Shown piece after piece: positions 25,825 through 34,341 of a stretch of DNA of 64,000 nucleotides. The position numbers and the translations under genes were made by a program. The notes under the pieces were generated by a model that saw only the letters and a program-made list of their open reading frames with translations, ran no database searches and had not been told where the DNA came from. The number at the start of each line of letters is the position of its first letter. Within the stretch, counting starts at the first letter, position 1. Origin of the DNA: Rhodospirillaceae bacterium (GTDB lineage Bacteria > Pseudomonadota > Alphaproteobacteria > GCA-2731375); assembly GCA_018701215.1 (NCBI GenBank), contig JABIWH010000065.1, positions 1-64,000 of the forward strand. Direction: 5' to 3'.

Positions 25825-26643
25825 CTAGATGATCGCCTTGCGGACCTTGGCGCTGACCACCTCGCTCGCAACCACCGAAAACAGGATGGCGATCAGGATT
25901 AAGGTTACCTGGGGCCAAGCCAGAATATTCAGGGAACCCTGCAATTGCAGGCCAATACCCCCTGCCCCGACCAGACCCAGCACCGTGGATTCCCGGATAT
26001 TGATGTCCCAACGAAAGACCGTGATCCCGGCGAAGGCCGGCATGATCTGCGGCACGATACCATAGGCGATAATCTGGGCCCGGCTGGCGCCCGTGGCCGC
26101 GATGGCCTCCACCTGATCCTCGTCAATCTCTTCGATCGCTTCGTACAACAGCTTGGCCACGAACCCGATGGAGCGCAGAGAGATCGCGATGACGCCCGCG
26201 AACAACCCCGGCCCCACGATAGAGACCAGCAGCAAGGCCCAGATCAGCGAATTAATGGAGCGCGAGGAAACAATGATCAATAACGCCAGGGGCCGTACAA
26301 ACCTGGTGCTGGGGGTTGTGTTGCGCGCCGCCAAAAATGCGACCGGCACCGCCATCACGATAGAAAACATGGTTCCCAGGGTGGCGATATTGATCGTATC
26401 CCATAGGGGCAGCCACAGTTGGTCAATATAGGACCAGCGCGGGGGAAACATTCGCGAGCCGATATCTCCCGCGATCCGGGGCGCATCGAAAACGAAGAAC
26501 CACGTTGTTTTTTCAGAAATGATGCTCCAGCAGAACATGAACAGGGCCACGCCACAGAGCCAGGCAAACCAGATGGCCAGCTGTTTTGCCGGCTCCCGAC
26601 GGCGCCAGACCTGGATCTCGCCCGTACGTACAACAGGCATCAC
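25825..26643 (-). CDS. phnE: phosphonate-type ABC transporter permease (second PhnE)
   Basis: A 272-residue inner-membrane permease of the PhnE family with about six hydrophobic helices. The cytoplasmic EAA loop reads EAIEEIDEDQVEAIAATGASRAQI, here spread over about 167-190, and is followed by GIVPQIMPAF. DINIRESTVLGLVGAGGIG is the highly conserved PhnE ending motif. Its ATG overlaps the stop of the upstream permease (ATGA), so the two are translated together and likely form the heterodimeric channel. It closes the phnD-C-E-E operon. Confidence 0.9.
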   Translation of the reverse strand: MMPVVRTGEIQVWRRREPAKQLAIWFAWLCGVALFMFCWSIISEKTTWFFVFDAPRIAGDIGSRMFPPRWSYIDQLWLPLWDTINIATLGTMFSIVMAVPVAFLAARNTTPSTRFVRPLALLIIVSSRSINSLIWALLLVSIVGPGLFAGVIAISLRSIGFVAKLLYEAIEEIDEDQVEAIAATGASRAQIIAYGIVPQIMPAFAGITVFRWDINIRESTVLGLVGAGGIGLQLQGSLNILAWPQVTLILIAILFSVVASEVVSAKVRKAII

Positions 26644-27452
26644 TGCACCCTGGCCCGGATAATGCCCGAGGCATATTCCGTCGCCATGACAATGGCGATA
26701 ATAGTGATCAGTATGGCCGCCGTGGTGTCGAATTCATAACGGTCGAACGAGGTATTCAAGGTTGCGCCGATACCCCCCGCCCCGACCAGGCCGACCACGG
26801 CGGATTCGCGGAAATTGATATCCAGGCGATACATGGACAGGCCGATCAGCCGCGGCATCACCTGGGGCTGGACCGCATAGTTCATCAGTTGCAGCCAGCT
26901 GGAACCCGTGGCGCGCACGGCCTCCAACTGTTCGGCGCGGGAATCTTCGATATCCTCCGCCAGCAGTTTGGCCAAAAATCCGATGGTGGCGAAGGATAAT
27001 GTGACCACACCGGCAAACGGCCCGAAGCCAAAGATCGCCACGAACAGAATGGCGACGATAATCTCCTGAAAGCTGCGCGAGACGGCAATGATACCACGAC
27101 AGAATAGATAGACTGGCAAAGGTGCAATATTGCGCGCGGCGCCCAACCCAATAGGCACCGAAATCAGAATGCCGATGACGGTGGAGGTTACGGTCATCAC
27201 CAGGCTTTCGATGATGCCTTCCTTGATATCGGCCCAGCGGGAGACGAAATCCGGTTGCATAAAGCCAAGGACAAAGGCCCAGCCCCTATCCAGCCCCTCC
27301 CAGACCCGAAGCCAGTTGACTTCGAGCGAGCCAAAGGCGGCGGCCAGATAAAGCGCGGCGCCGATGCCGAGCAGCCAACGCAACAGGGGTGATTTGATCA
27401 GCGGCGGACGCTTCCAGCGCTTTGATCCACCCAACTGCGCGGCCAAACTCAT
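26640..27452 (-). CDS. phnE: phosphonate-type ABC transporter permease (first PhnE)
   Basis: A 270-residue membrane protein and paralogue of the next permease gene, sharing the RLDINFRESAVVGLVGAGGIG segment and an EAA loop (AEDIEDSRAEQLEAVRATG, about 168-186). An N-terminal cytoplasmic stretch of about 30 residues precedes the first helix. It forms the channel of the importer with the second permease. It lies 6 bp behind the ATP-binding gene and overlaps the second permease by 4 bp. Confidence 0.9.
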   Translation of the reverse strand: MSLAAQLGGSKRWKRPPLIKSPLLRWLLGIGAALYLAAAFGSLEVNWLRVWEGLDRGWAFVLGFMQPDFVSRWADIKEGIIESLVMTVTSTVIGILISVPIGLGAARNIAPLPVYLFCRGIIAVSRSFQEIIVAILFVAIFGFGPFAGVVTLSFATIGFLAKLLAEDIEDSRAEQLEAVRATGSSWLQLMNYAVQPQVMPRLIGLSMYRLDINFRESAVVGLVGAGGIGATLNTSFDRYEFDTTAAILITIIAIVMATEYASGIIRARVQ

Positions 27453-27458
27453 GACGGC

Positions 27459-28331
27459 TCAGGTCAGCCCAGCCAGACGGTCGCGGTCGGCCTCTGGCAT
27501 ATGACCGCTGGTTGCCGGCGCCACATCGGCTTCTTCTTCATCGGCTTCTTCGTCAACCTCGCGGATTGTCGCGGACCAATCCTCTTCACCATATATCTCG
27601 GTCAAGGTCTCGGCAGTCATGCTATCGGGCGGGCCATCGAAAACAATCTCCCCGACCCGCAAGCCGACGATCCGGCGCACGAACATCTGCGCCAGGGCGA
27701 CATCGTGAATATTGATAATCGCGGCCAGGCCGCGTTCCTCGCACAATTCGCAAATCAGCCGCATGATCTGGCGCGAGGTCTTGGGATCCAGGCTGGCCGT
27801 GGGTTCGTCCACCAACAGGATGGCCGGGTCCTGGATCAGGGCGCGGGCGATGCCGACCCGCTGACGCTGCCCGCCCGACAACTCGTCGGCGCGTTTGTCC
27901 ACCATCTCGGATAGACCGACGCGGTCAAGCAGGCGAAACGCCTCGTCGATGGAAGTCTGGGGAAACTTGCGGAAATAGCTACGCCAGAAACCCACATAAC
28001 CAAGACGGCCCGACAGCACGTTCTCCATCACCGTCAGGCGCTCCACCAGAGCGTATTCCTGAAAAATCATGCCCATGCGGCGGCGCTGGACGCGCAAGGC
28101 GGACGCGCCCAGTTTCGTCAATTCCACATCTTCCAGGGTGATCGAACCCTCGGTGGGTTCGACCAACCTGTTGATACAGCGGATCAGAGTGCTTTTGCCC
28201 GCACCCGACGGGCCGATCAGGCCGATAACCTGGCCCTTCGGCACCGCCATGGTAACGCCCTTCAACGCCTTATCGCCGGTCGGGTAGGTTTTCACCACCC
28301 CATCAAGACGCAGCACGGGCGTGCCTTTCAA
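27459..28331 (-). CDS. phnC: phosphonate-type ABC transporter ATP-binding protein
   Basis: A 290-residue ABC ATPase. Walker A is GPSGAGKST (about 41-49), the Q-loop is MIFQEYALVERLTV, the signature is LSGGQRQRVGIA, Walker B is ILLVDEPTASLD and the switch His is in INIHDV. It energises import by the two PhnE permeases. The C-terminus adds a very acidic tail (REVDEEADEEEADVA) not usual for PhnC. The TTG at 28331 is one start option; a GTG at 28316 has a better AAAGG site 7 bases upstream and may be the true start. Confidence 0.9.
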   Translation of the reverse strand: MKGTPVLRLDGVVKTYPTGDKALKGVTMAVPKGQVIGLIGPSGAGKSTLIRCINRLVEPTEGSITLEDVELTKLGASALRVQRRRMGMIFQEYALVERLTVMENVLSGRLGYVGFWRSYFRKFPQTSIDEAFRLLDRVGLSEMVDKRADELSGGQRQRVGIARALIQDPAILLVDEPTASLDPKTSRQIMRLICELCEERGLAAIINIHDVALAQMFVRRIVGLRVGEIVFDGPPDSMTAETLTEIYGEEDWSATIREVDEEADEEEADVAPATSGHMPEADRDRLAGLT

Positions 28332-28355
28332 ACATACCTAAGGTCATTAACGTCT

Positions 28356-29363
28356 CTACTGGCAGGAGTAGGAAACGCCGTTGGCCTTGTCGATGGTCCG
28401 TATCACCGCCCAATGTTCCTTGTAGGTAATGGGGATGAACTTGCCCTCGTTGGATTTCTCGAACTCGATTTTCAACGAGGTCTTGGTGCCATCGTCCTTG
28501 ATCCACTTGAAGGTCTTGAAGCTCTCGCGCACCTTGGCGGCGAGATCCGGATGCAGGTTGTAAACATGACCGAAACCCGTGGTGGGGAAGGTTTGCGATT
28601 TGTAGATGGTGATGACATCCGTGGCCTTGATGACATTACGTTTGATCATGCGCGACTTCACCGAATTGGCGATCGAGGCGGCGTCATAATCCTTGTTGGC
28701 GACGCCAAGGATCGAATTGTCGTGCTTGCCGGAGAAGCTGGCTTTGAAATCCCGGTCCTTCATCATGTCGAACTCGGCCTTCAGGATCGCCGATGGCGCC
28801 TTGAAGCCGGAATTCGAGGTCGGCGCGGTAAAGGCCAGGGTGCGGCCCTTCAGGTCCGCGACCTTTTTGATGCCGCTGCCAGGATGGGTGATGATCTCCA
28901 TCTCATAGCCGAAATGACCGTTCAGACTGGCCATGATGGTGAAAGAGACGAAACCGGCACAATTTACCGCCAAAGGGTTGGAGCCGGTGTTGAAGCCGGC
29001 GACATGCAGCCGGCCCGAACGCATGGCTTCGATCTGTGCCGCATTGGATTGCACGGGGAAGAACACCACTTTCTTGCCGGTGGTCTTTTCCATGTGCGTG
29101 ATGAAATCCGCCCAAACGCCCTTATACACCGCCGGGTCTTCGACCGGCGTGTAGGCGAAGATCAATGTGGACGGATTGATCCACTTGCTTTTGTCCGTGG
29201 GTAGATCCGCGGTCAAATCGCCATCCGCGTCGCAATAGCGTTTATCGAGGTCGCCGCGCGCGCAATCCGCCGCCGCCGTGGGCGCCGCCGCAAAGGTAGC
29301 CAACATCAAGGCGCCCAATGCGCCGGTAAGCCATGCCAGGTTGATTTTTGCTGTGAGTTTCAT
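28356..29363 (-). CDS. phnD: phosphonate/phosphite ABC transporter substrate-binding protein
   Basis: A 335-residue periplasmic binding protein. Residues 1-32 are a signal peptide with a long hydrophobic core ending TAAA. The mature start carries two Cys within DCARGDLDKRYCDADGD, a segment also seen in PhnD/PtxB-type proteins. VFFPVQSNAAQIEAMRSGRLHVAGF and TAPTSNSGFKAPSAIL are ligand-site regions of this family, whose Ser/Thr residues bind the phosphonyl oxygens. It is first in the operon, with GAAGGGGG upstream of its ATG. Whether the ligand is a phosphonate, phosphite or something else cannot be told. Confidence 0.9.
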   Translation of the reverse strand: MKLTAKINLAWLTGALGALMLATFAAAPTAAADCARGDLDKRYCDADGDLTADLPTDKSKWINPSTLIFAYTPVEDPAVYKGVWADFITHMEKTTGKKVVFFPVQSNAAQIEAMRSGRLHVAGFNTGSNPLAVNCAGFVSFTIMASLNGHFGYEMEIITHPGSGIKKVADLKGRTLAFTAPTSNSGFKAPSAILKAEFDMMKDRDFKASFSGKHDNSILGVANKDYDAASIANSVKSRMIKRNVIKATDVITIYKSQTFPTTGFGHVYNLHPDLAAKVRESFKTFKWIKDDGTKTSLKIEFEKSNEGKFIPITYKEHWAVIRTIDKANGVSYSCQ

Positions 29364-29697
29364 GATGCCCCCTTCAAGGTATCCCTGTGTGTTATCCCAC
29401 GAATTGGATTTCTTGGGGCCATGTGCTGCTACTGGATACTGGGAACTAAATCATGACCCATTGTAGGGCCAGATGATTGGGTGGAGATGGAGTAGAGTCA
29501 AGTTCATACTTGCGCCTCTCCTGGCATTTTCAGGCGGCGCCTCTCTTGGCATTTTCAGGCGGCGCCTCTCTTGGTGTAGAGGTAATACTACAGTCCTGGC
29601 GCGGGACCAACTCTATGACACCGCAATGGGTTCCTATCAGCGCAATTTGGCTTTAGTGTTTGGGGCCCACATGCAATGGCTTCAATGAACAAGAAAA
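29364..29697. other. divergent intergenic region with a tandem repeat
   Basis: About 334 bp between the divergent phnD-type gene and an acyl-CoA ligase gene. It must hold the promoter of the transporter operon and of the ligase operon. Apart from the 25-bp tandem repeat at 29512-29574 I see no gene, RNA or clear Pho-box. Confidence 0.4.
29512..29574. repeat. 25-bp tandem repeat, about 2.5 copies
   Basis: A 25-base unit that begins GCGCCTCTC and ends TTTTCAGGCG occurs at 29512-29536 and 29537-29561, with one base different (C/T at unit position 10), and a 13-base partial third copy at 29562-29574. It lies in the upstream region of the acyl-CoA ligase operon. Confidence 0.85.
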
Positions 29698-31209
29698 ATG
29701 ATCTCAGCGTATAATCTAGGCGCCCTGTTTGATCCCGAATTGGGCGGCGATAATCTGGCTCTGATCGATTGCCGTAACTGGGAGACCCCCCGCGAATACA
29801 GCCACCGGGAGCTCGATGATCTGGGCAATGCCTGCGCCCGCGGTCTGTTGCAGCGGGGTTTGGTTCGGGGCGATGCGGTCGGCATTTTATCCGCCAACCG
29901 GGCTGAATATCTGATCGCCTATCTGGGCATCCTGCGTGCCGGCATGACCGCCGTGCCCATCAGCTACCGCTTCCCCAATGAATTGATCGACTTCGTGCTG
30001 GGGGATAGTTCGGTAAAGCATCTCTTCTGCGACGGCCAACGCCGGAACGCCTTCAACGCCGATTTGCCGGTGACGAATTTTGATAGCGCGGATTACGAAG
30101 CGCTGCTTGATCCTGGTCCGTTTGAAGCCGTGCGCCCAGATGACACGGACGTGGCCATGGTGCTCTATACCTCCGGCTCTTCCGGCCGTCCCAAGGGCGT
30201 GCCATTGACCCAGAACGGGCATTTGTGGGCCCTGCGCGGGCGTATGGCGAATTGGCCCCTGAACCATCACCGTCTGTTGATCGCCGCGCCGCTATATCAC
30301 ATGAATGCGCTGTGTACCTGTTTGTTCGGCCATGCCGCCTCGACCTCCACCGTGTTGTTGCCGGAGTTTGACTCCCGCCATTACCTGAAAGCCATTGCGC
30401 GCTTCAAATGCAGCTGGATCACCTCCGTCCCCACCATGCTGGCCATGGCATTTATGGAGGAGGATCTGGTTAACAGCCTGGATTTATCCTCGGTCTCCAT
30501 CGTGCGCATGGGTTCGGCCCCGGTCTCACCCAAGCTATGGCAACGAGTGGAGGAGATTTTTCCCGGTGCCAACATCATGAACGGTTACGGCACCACTGAA
30601 GCCGGGCCCATGGTATTTGGTGCCACGGGCGGCAAACCCGTTCCGCCCATGTCCGTGGGCCGCAAGGTGGCGGAAGTCGATGTCAAATTGATCGACGAGG
30701 ACGGCAACGAGGCCGACCAGGGCGTCTGCTGGCAACGCACCCCTGCCAATACCCTGGGCTATCTGAACCTGCCCGATAAATCGGCGGAGGTGATCACGGC
30801 GGACGGCTGGTATGATTCGGGCGATGTCTTTCGCCGGGACGCAGAGGGCAATTATTACTTCGTGGGCCGGGACGACGATATGTTCGTCTGCGGTGGTGAG
30901 AACATTTACCCCGGTCAGGTGGAAGGCATACTGGTCGGCCACGAAGGCGTGGAACAAAGCTGCGTCGTCCCCGTGCCCGATGATATCAAGGGTGAAAAAC
31001 CCATCGCCTTTGTGGTCCGCAGTTTCGGTTCGACGGTCACGGAGGACGAGGTTAAGCAACACGCCCTGGCCAATGCGCCGGCGTTTCAACATCCCCGCAT
31101 GGTGATATTCATGGACGAATTGCCCCTGGCCGGCCCGGGCAAGATCGATCGCAAGGGGCTTGAAGCCCAGGGCCGGGAAATTTGGCAAGCAAAAGAGGCA
31201 AAAACGTGA
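29698..31209 (+). CDS. class I adenylate-forming acyl-CoA ligase
   Basis: A 503-residue AMP-binding enzyme that activates a carboxylic acid to its CoA thioester. The P-loop-like motif YTSGSSGRPKGVPLT is near residue 158, GYGTTEAGP near 298, YDSGDVF near 371 and the hinge/core GRDDDMFVCGGENIYPGQVE near 390. The C-terminal lysine segment GKIDRKGL is present. It is the first gene of a five-gene operon; its stop overlaps the next start (GTGA). The acid substrate is unknown; the downstream ADH, thioesterase, VOC and aldolase genes suggest a short or branched acid. Confidence 0.9.
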   Translation: MISAYNLGALFDPELGGDNLALIDCRNWETPREYSHRELDDLGNACARGLLQRGLVRGDAVGILSANRAEYLIAYLGILRAGMTAVPISYRFPNELIDFVLGDSSVKHLFCDGQRRNAFNADLPVTNFDSADYEALLDPGPFEAVRPDDTDVAMVLYTSGSSGRPKGVPLTQNGHLWALRGRMANWPLNHHRLLIAAPLYHMNALCTCLFGHAASTSTVLLPEFDSRHYLKAIARFKCSWITSVPTMLAMAFMEEDLVNSLDLSSVSIVRMGSAPVSPKLWQRVEEIFPGANIMNGYGTTEAGPMVFGATGGKPVPPMSVGRKVAEVDVKLIDEDGNEADQGVCWQRTPANTLGYLNLPDKSAEVITADGWYDSGDVFRRDAEGNYYFVGRDDDMFVCGGENIYPGQVEGILVGHEGVEQSCVVPVPDDIKGEKPIAFVVRSFGSTVTEDEVKQHALANAPAFQHPRMVIFMDELPLAGPGKIDRKGLEAQGREIWQAKEAKT

Positions 31210-32216
31210 AAGCGGCAGTCATAACTGAACACGGCGGTCCGGGCTCTATCGGGATCGACAATAATTTTCCCGACCCCCAACCGGGCCCCGAAGACGTCAT
31301 CGTTAAGGTCGGCGCGACATCGCTGAACTATCACGACGTTTTCACCCGCAAGGGTATGCCGGGCATTAAGGTACCCATGCCCTGCATCATGGGTCTGGAT
31401 TTCAGCGGCGAGATCGTCGAGGTGGGTTCGGGCATCACGGATTGGAAGGTTGGCGACCGGGTGATGATTGACCCCGTGGATCGCGTGGGCCCCGGCGGCT
31501 TGATCGGCGAGATGTGGCACGGCGGCCTGGCGGAATTCTGCAAGGTGCCCAGCCATCATCTGGTGCATCTGCCCGACAATGTATCGTATGAAGCAGCCTC
31601 GTGCCTGCCCGTGGCATATGGCACGGCTTTGCGGATGATGTACACAATCGGCGATGTGCAAAAGGGCGACAAGGTTTTGATCCTGGGCGCCTCGGGCGGG
31701 GTTGGCACCTGTGCGGTGCAGTTGGCCAAACGGGTCGGCTGTGAAGTCATTGCCTGCGCCTCGAACCAGGACAAGCTGGACCGTCTGGCGGGCATCGGCG
31801 CCGATCATCTGATCAACTATATCGAAGAAGACTTCATGAAGGCGGTCTGGACCAAGTTCGGCAAACCGCATCGCCGCCGCTACGACGACGGCGTCGACGT
31901 GGTGGTTAATTTCACCGGCGGCGATACCTGGGTGCCAGGCCTGCGGGTCCTGCATCGCGGCGGCAAGGTACTGACCTGCGGCGCCACCGCCGGCTATGAT
32001 CCAGCGGAGGATCTGCGTTTCATCTGGTCCTACGAGCTGAAGGTGCTGGGCGCCAACGGCTGGATGCGGGAAGATCTGACCACCCTGTTGGATTTGCTCA
32101 GCGACGGCTCGTTAAAACCGGTCATTGATAAGACTCTGCCATTGGAAGAGGTCAACGAGGCCTTCCGCATGCTGGAAGACCGGGTGGTCTTCGGCAAAGT
32201 CGTGCTGACGATCTGA
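31206..32216 (+). CDS. zinc-binding-ADH/quinone-reductase-type oxidoreductase
   Basis: A 336-residue medium-chain dehydrogenase/reductase. The GroES-like N-terminal domain (MKAAVITEHGGPG, SLNYHDVFTRKG) is followed by a Rossmann domain with ILGASGGVGTCAVQLAK. The four structural-zinc cysteines of true alcohol dehydrogenases are not seen, which favours a quinone-reductase or enoyl-reductase-type NADPH enzyme. The GTG at 31206 overlaps the ligase stop codon (GTGA) and gives the conserved N-terminus; the 8-residue longer frame is not needed. It is co-transcribed with the ligase and a hotdog thioesterase. Confidence 0.85.
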   Translation: MKAAVITEHGGPGSIGIDNNFPDPQPGPEDVIVKVGATSLNYHDVFTRKGMPGIKVPMPCIMGLDFSGEIVEVGSGITDWKVGDRVMIDPVDRVGPGGLIGEMWHGGLAEFCKVPSHHLVHLPDNVSYEAASCLPVAYGTALRMMYTIGDVQKGDKVLILGASGGVGTCAVQLAKRVGCEVIACASNQDKLDRLAGIGADHLINYIEEDFMKAVWTKFGKPHRRRYDDGVDVVVNFTGGDTWVPGLRVLHRGGKVLTCGATAGYDPAEDLRFIWSYELKVLGANGWMREDLTTLLDLLSDGSLKPVIDKTLPLEEVNEAFRMLEDRVVFGKVVLTI

Positions 32217-32228
32217 GGGACCGGGATC

Positions 32229-32657
32229 ATGAGCGAAAAGCCAAAGTTTTTGAGTGCCGAAGAGATCCAGGGCTTCTTCGACCGCTCACCGTTCATCTCC
32301 AGCCTGAAGCTGGAGGTTCTGTCGTCCGACCCCAAGGCTCAGGAAGTAACGGTCAAGATGCCCATGCAGCCTTCCATGGAACGGCGTGCCGGGACCAAAC
32401 AGTTTCACGGCGGGCCGATTGCCTCGTTCGTGGATGTGGTGGGCGATTTCGCCATTGGCATGATGGTGGGCGGCGGTGTGCCGACCATCAATATTCGCAT
32501 CGACTATCTAAAGCCAGCGGTGGGTGATGCCCTGGTGGCGGTGGCGCGGGTGCGCCGGCACGGGCGTTCCGTGGCCGTGGTCGATATCGATGTACTGAAC
32601 GAACAAGATTCGCTGGTGGCCATGGGGCGGGGCACTTATTCGCCGCAAACCGGATAG
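32229..32657 (+). CDS. PaaI-type hotdog thioesterase
   Basis: A 142-residue single hotdog-domain protein. The core helix segment KQFHGGPIASFVDVVGDFAIG carries the HGG and Asp residues of PaaI-type thioesterases, and VPTINIRIDYLKPAVGDALVAVARVRR is the family's central strand pair. It would hydrolyse an acyl-CoA, probably produced in the same operon. It starts 12 bp after the oxidoreductase gene. Confidence 0.85.
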   Translation: MSEKPKFLSAEEIQGFFDRSPFISSLKLEVLSSDPKAQEVTVKMPMQPSMERRAGTKQFHGGPIASFVDVVGDFAIGMMVGGGVPTINIRIDYLKPAVGDALVAVARVRRHGRSVAVVDIDVLNEQDSLVAMGRGTYSPQTG

Positions 32658-32690
32658 CGACTTAGAAAACAAAGGTTGGGAGATAAGGCT

Positions 32691-33509
32691 ATGACGGAGC
32701 GGGCGCGGTTGGACCACACGGTCATCAATGTGCAATTCGAGATGGACAAGGCTCAGGGCCAGTTTGGCGAACTGGGATTTTTCCTCACGGATCGCGGTTA
32801 TCATACCTTGGGGTCGATCAATCACTTGATGATGTTCGGCACCGATTATCTGGAACTGCTGGGCCTGCCGCCCGGGGCGGAAAATCCCCGCAAGGATATT
32901 GCCGAGGCCCCGGTAGGCATCAACGGTCTGGTCTTTAAGACCACGGACGCTGACGCTACCTTTGCCCATATGCAGGCGCTGGGTATCGCGGGCGATCCAC
33001 CGAAATCGTTCAGCCGTCCGGTAAAATTACCCGAGGGCGAAAAAGACGCCGCGTTTCGGACCGTGACCGTGCGCCCCGGCGTCTTCCCCGGCGGCCGGGT
33101 CTATTTCTGTGAACATCACACCCCGGACCTGGTCTGGCGCCCGGAATGGCAAAGCCACGGCAATGGCATCCAGGCCATACCGGAATTCGTCATTGCCTCC
33201 AACGACCACGCGGGGGAGGCCGAGACCTTCGCCAAGTTGCTGCATTCCGATGTCAGCGGCAGCGGCGACAGCCTTAGCGTTGCCATCACCGATGCCCAGA
33301 TCACCGTCATGACGCCCGCCGCTTACGCCGAGCGCTACGGCGCCTTGGCGTCACCCATGGCGGGGCGATCTTCGATCTTCGGTGCTTTGGTGTTTCGTAC
33401 GGATAGCCTGGACAAAATCCGCGCGGCTGCGTCCAATACCATTGACGAAGCCAAACGTGTTGTGGTTCGGGTGTCCGACTTCGACGCCGTCCTTGAATTT
33501 GTGGAGTAA
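32691..33509 (+). CDS. VOC family protein (glyoxalase-3-like)
   Basis: A 272-residue protein with a glyoxalase-like fold of the Glyoxalase_3 type. The first half has LDHTVINVQFEMDKAQGQFGELGFFLTD, with His from LDH as a ligand candidate, and INHLMMFGTDYLELLGLP, with His and Glu candidates. The second half holds further beta-alpha-beta units (RTVTVRPGVFPGGRVYFCEHHTPDLVW). The ATG at 32691 is chosen because an upstream TTG has no spacing for a ribosome site. It lies between a thioesterase and an HpcH/HpaI aldolase; its reaction is unknown. Confidence 0.8.
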   Translation: MTERARLDHTVINVQFEMDKAQGQFGELGFFLTDRGYHTLGSINHLMMFGTDYLELLGLPPGAENPRKDIAEAPVGINGLVFKTTDADATFAHMQALGIAGDPPKSFSRPVKLPEGEKDAAFRTVTVRPGVFPGGRVYFCEHHTPDLVWRPEWQSHGNGIQAIPEFVIASNDHAGEAETFAKLLHSDVSGSGDSLSVAITDAQITVMTPAAYAERYGALASPMAGRSSIFGALVFRTDSLDKIRAAASNTIDEAKRVVVRVSDFDAVLEFVE

Positions 33510-33517
33510 CCCCCAGC

Positions 33518-34285
33518 ATGCGCCTCAATCCCATGAAAACGAAACTCGCCGCCGGAGAAAGCGTCTACGGCATGATGGTGTTCGAATTCCTCAGCCCCGG
33601 CCTACCCCGCATCGTATCCAACGCCGGCTGCGACTTCATTCTGTATGATCTGGAGCACAGCGGCTTCACCATTGAGGATATGAAGACGCAATTCGCGCTC
33701 TGCGCCGGCCTGGGCCTGGTGCCTATCGCCCGGCCGCCGGGCAAGGCCTACAACATCACGGCCCGTATGCTGGATGTCGGCAGCTTCGGTCTGTTGTATC
33801 AAATGGTCGGCAGCGCCGAGGAGGCGCGCGAGTTGGTTAGTTGGACCCGCTATCCGCCAAAAGGCGTGCGCGGCGCCATTTTTGGCGGTGCCCATGACGA
33901 CTACACAGGCGGCGAGATGGCCGAGAAGGCCGAGGCAGCCATGGACCGGACTTTGGTGGCAGCCCTGATCGAGACCAAAGATGGTCTGGAGAATATCGAC
34001 GAGATCATGGCCGTGGATGGCATCGACGTGGCGCACCTGGGTCATGCGGATTTGTCGTTGTCCCTGGGTATTCCGGGCCAGTTCGATCACCCTGACCTGC
34101 AACGAGGTATCGACAAAATTGTCGAAGCAGCCGCGAAGCACGGCAAGGCAGCGGGCGCCATGGCACCCACCCTGGAATGGGGCCAGGACCTGATGCAGCG
34201 CGGCTACCGCATGATGTCCTACAACCACGATATGGGGCTGCTGGGCGAAGCCCTTAGCAGCGGCATCCAGGCCCTAAAAGGATAG
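33518..34285 (+). CDS. HpcH/HpaI aldolase/citrate lyase family protein
   Basis: A 255-residue class II-type (metal-dependent) pyruvate aldolase TIM barrel. Family segments are FILYDLEHSGFTIEDMKTQ, ALIETKDGLENIDEI (Glu metal ligand) and DVAHLGHADLSLSLGIPGQ (Asp metal ligand and following loop). Relatives are 2-keto-3-deoxy-L-rhamnonate and 4-hydroxy-2-oxoheptanedioate aldolases, which split a 2-keto acid to pyruvate and an aldehyde. It ends the five-gene operon starting with the acyl-CoA ligase, suggesting that the pathway ends in a retro-aldol step. Confidence 0.85.
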   Translation: MRLNPMKTKLAAGESVYGMMVFEFLSPGLPRIVSNAGCDFILYDLEHSGFTIEDMKTQFALCAGLGLVPIARPPGKAYNITARMLDVGSFGLLYQMVGSAEEARELVSWTRYPPKGVRGAIFGGAHDDYTGGEMAEKAEAAMDRTLVAALIETKDGLENIDEIMAVDGIDVAHLGHADLSLSLGIPGQFDHPDLQRGIDKIVEAAAKHGKAAGAMAPTLEWGQDLMQRGYRMMSYNHDMGLLGEALSSGIQALKG

Positions 34286-34317
34286 AGCGGCCCAAAATGT
34301 CATTGCCGAGTAAGACG

Positions 34318-34336
34318 GTGAAGGATCGATCTTCAC
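34318..34336. terminator. weak hairpin between convergent genes
   Basis: GTGAAG (34318-34323) pairs with CTTCAC (34331-34336) around GATCGAT, between the aldolase and acetamidase stop codons. A six-base stem without T run makes it a weak candidate for a bidirectional terminator. Confidence 0.3.
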
Positions 34337-34341
34337 GTAAC

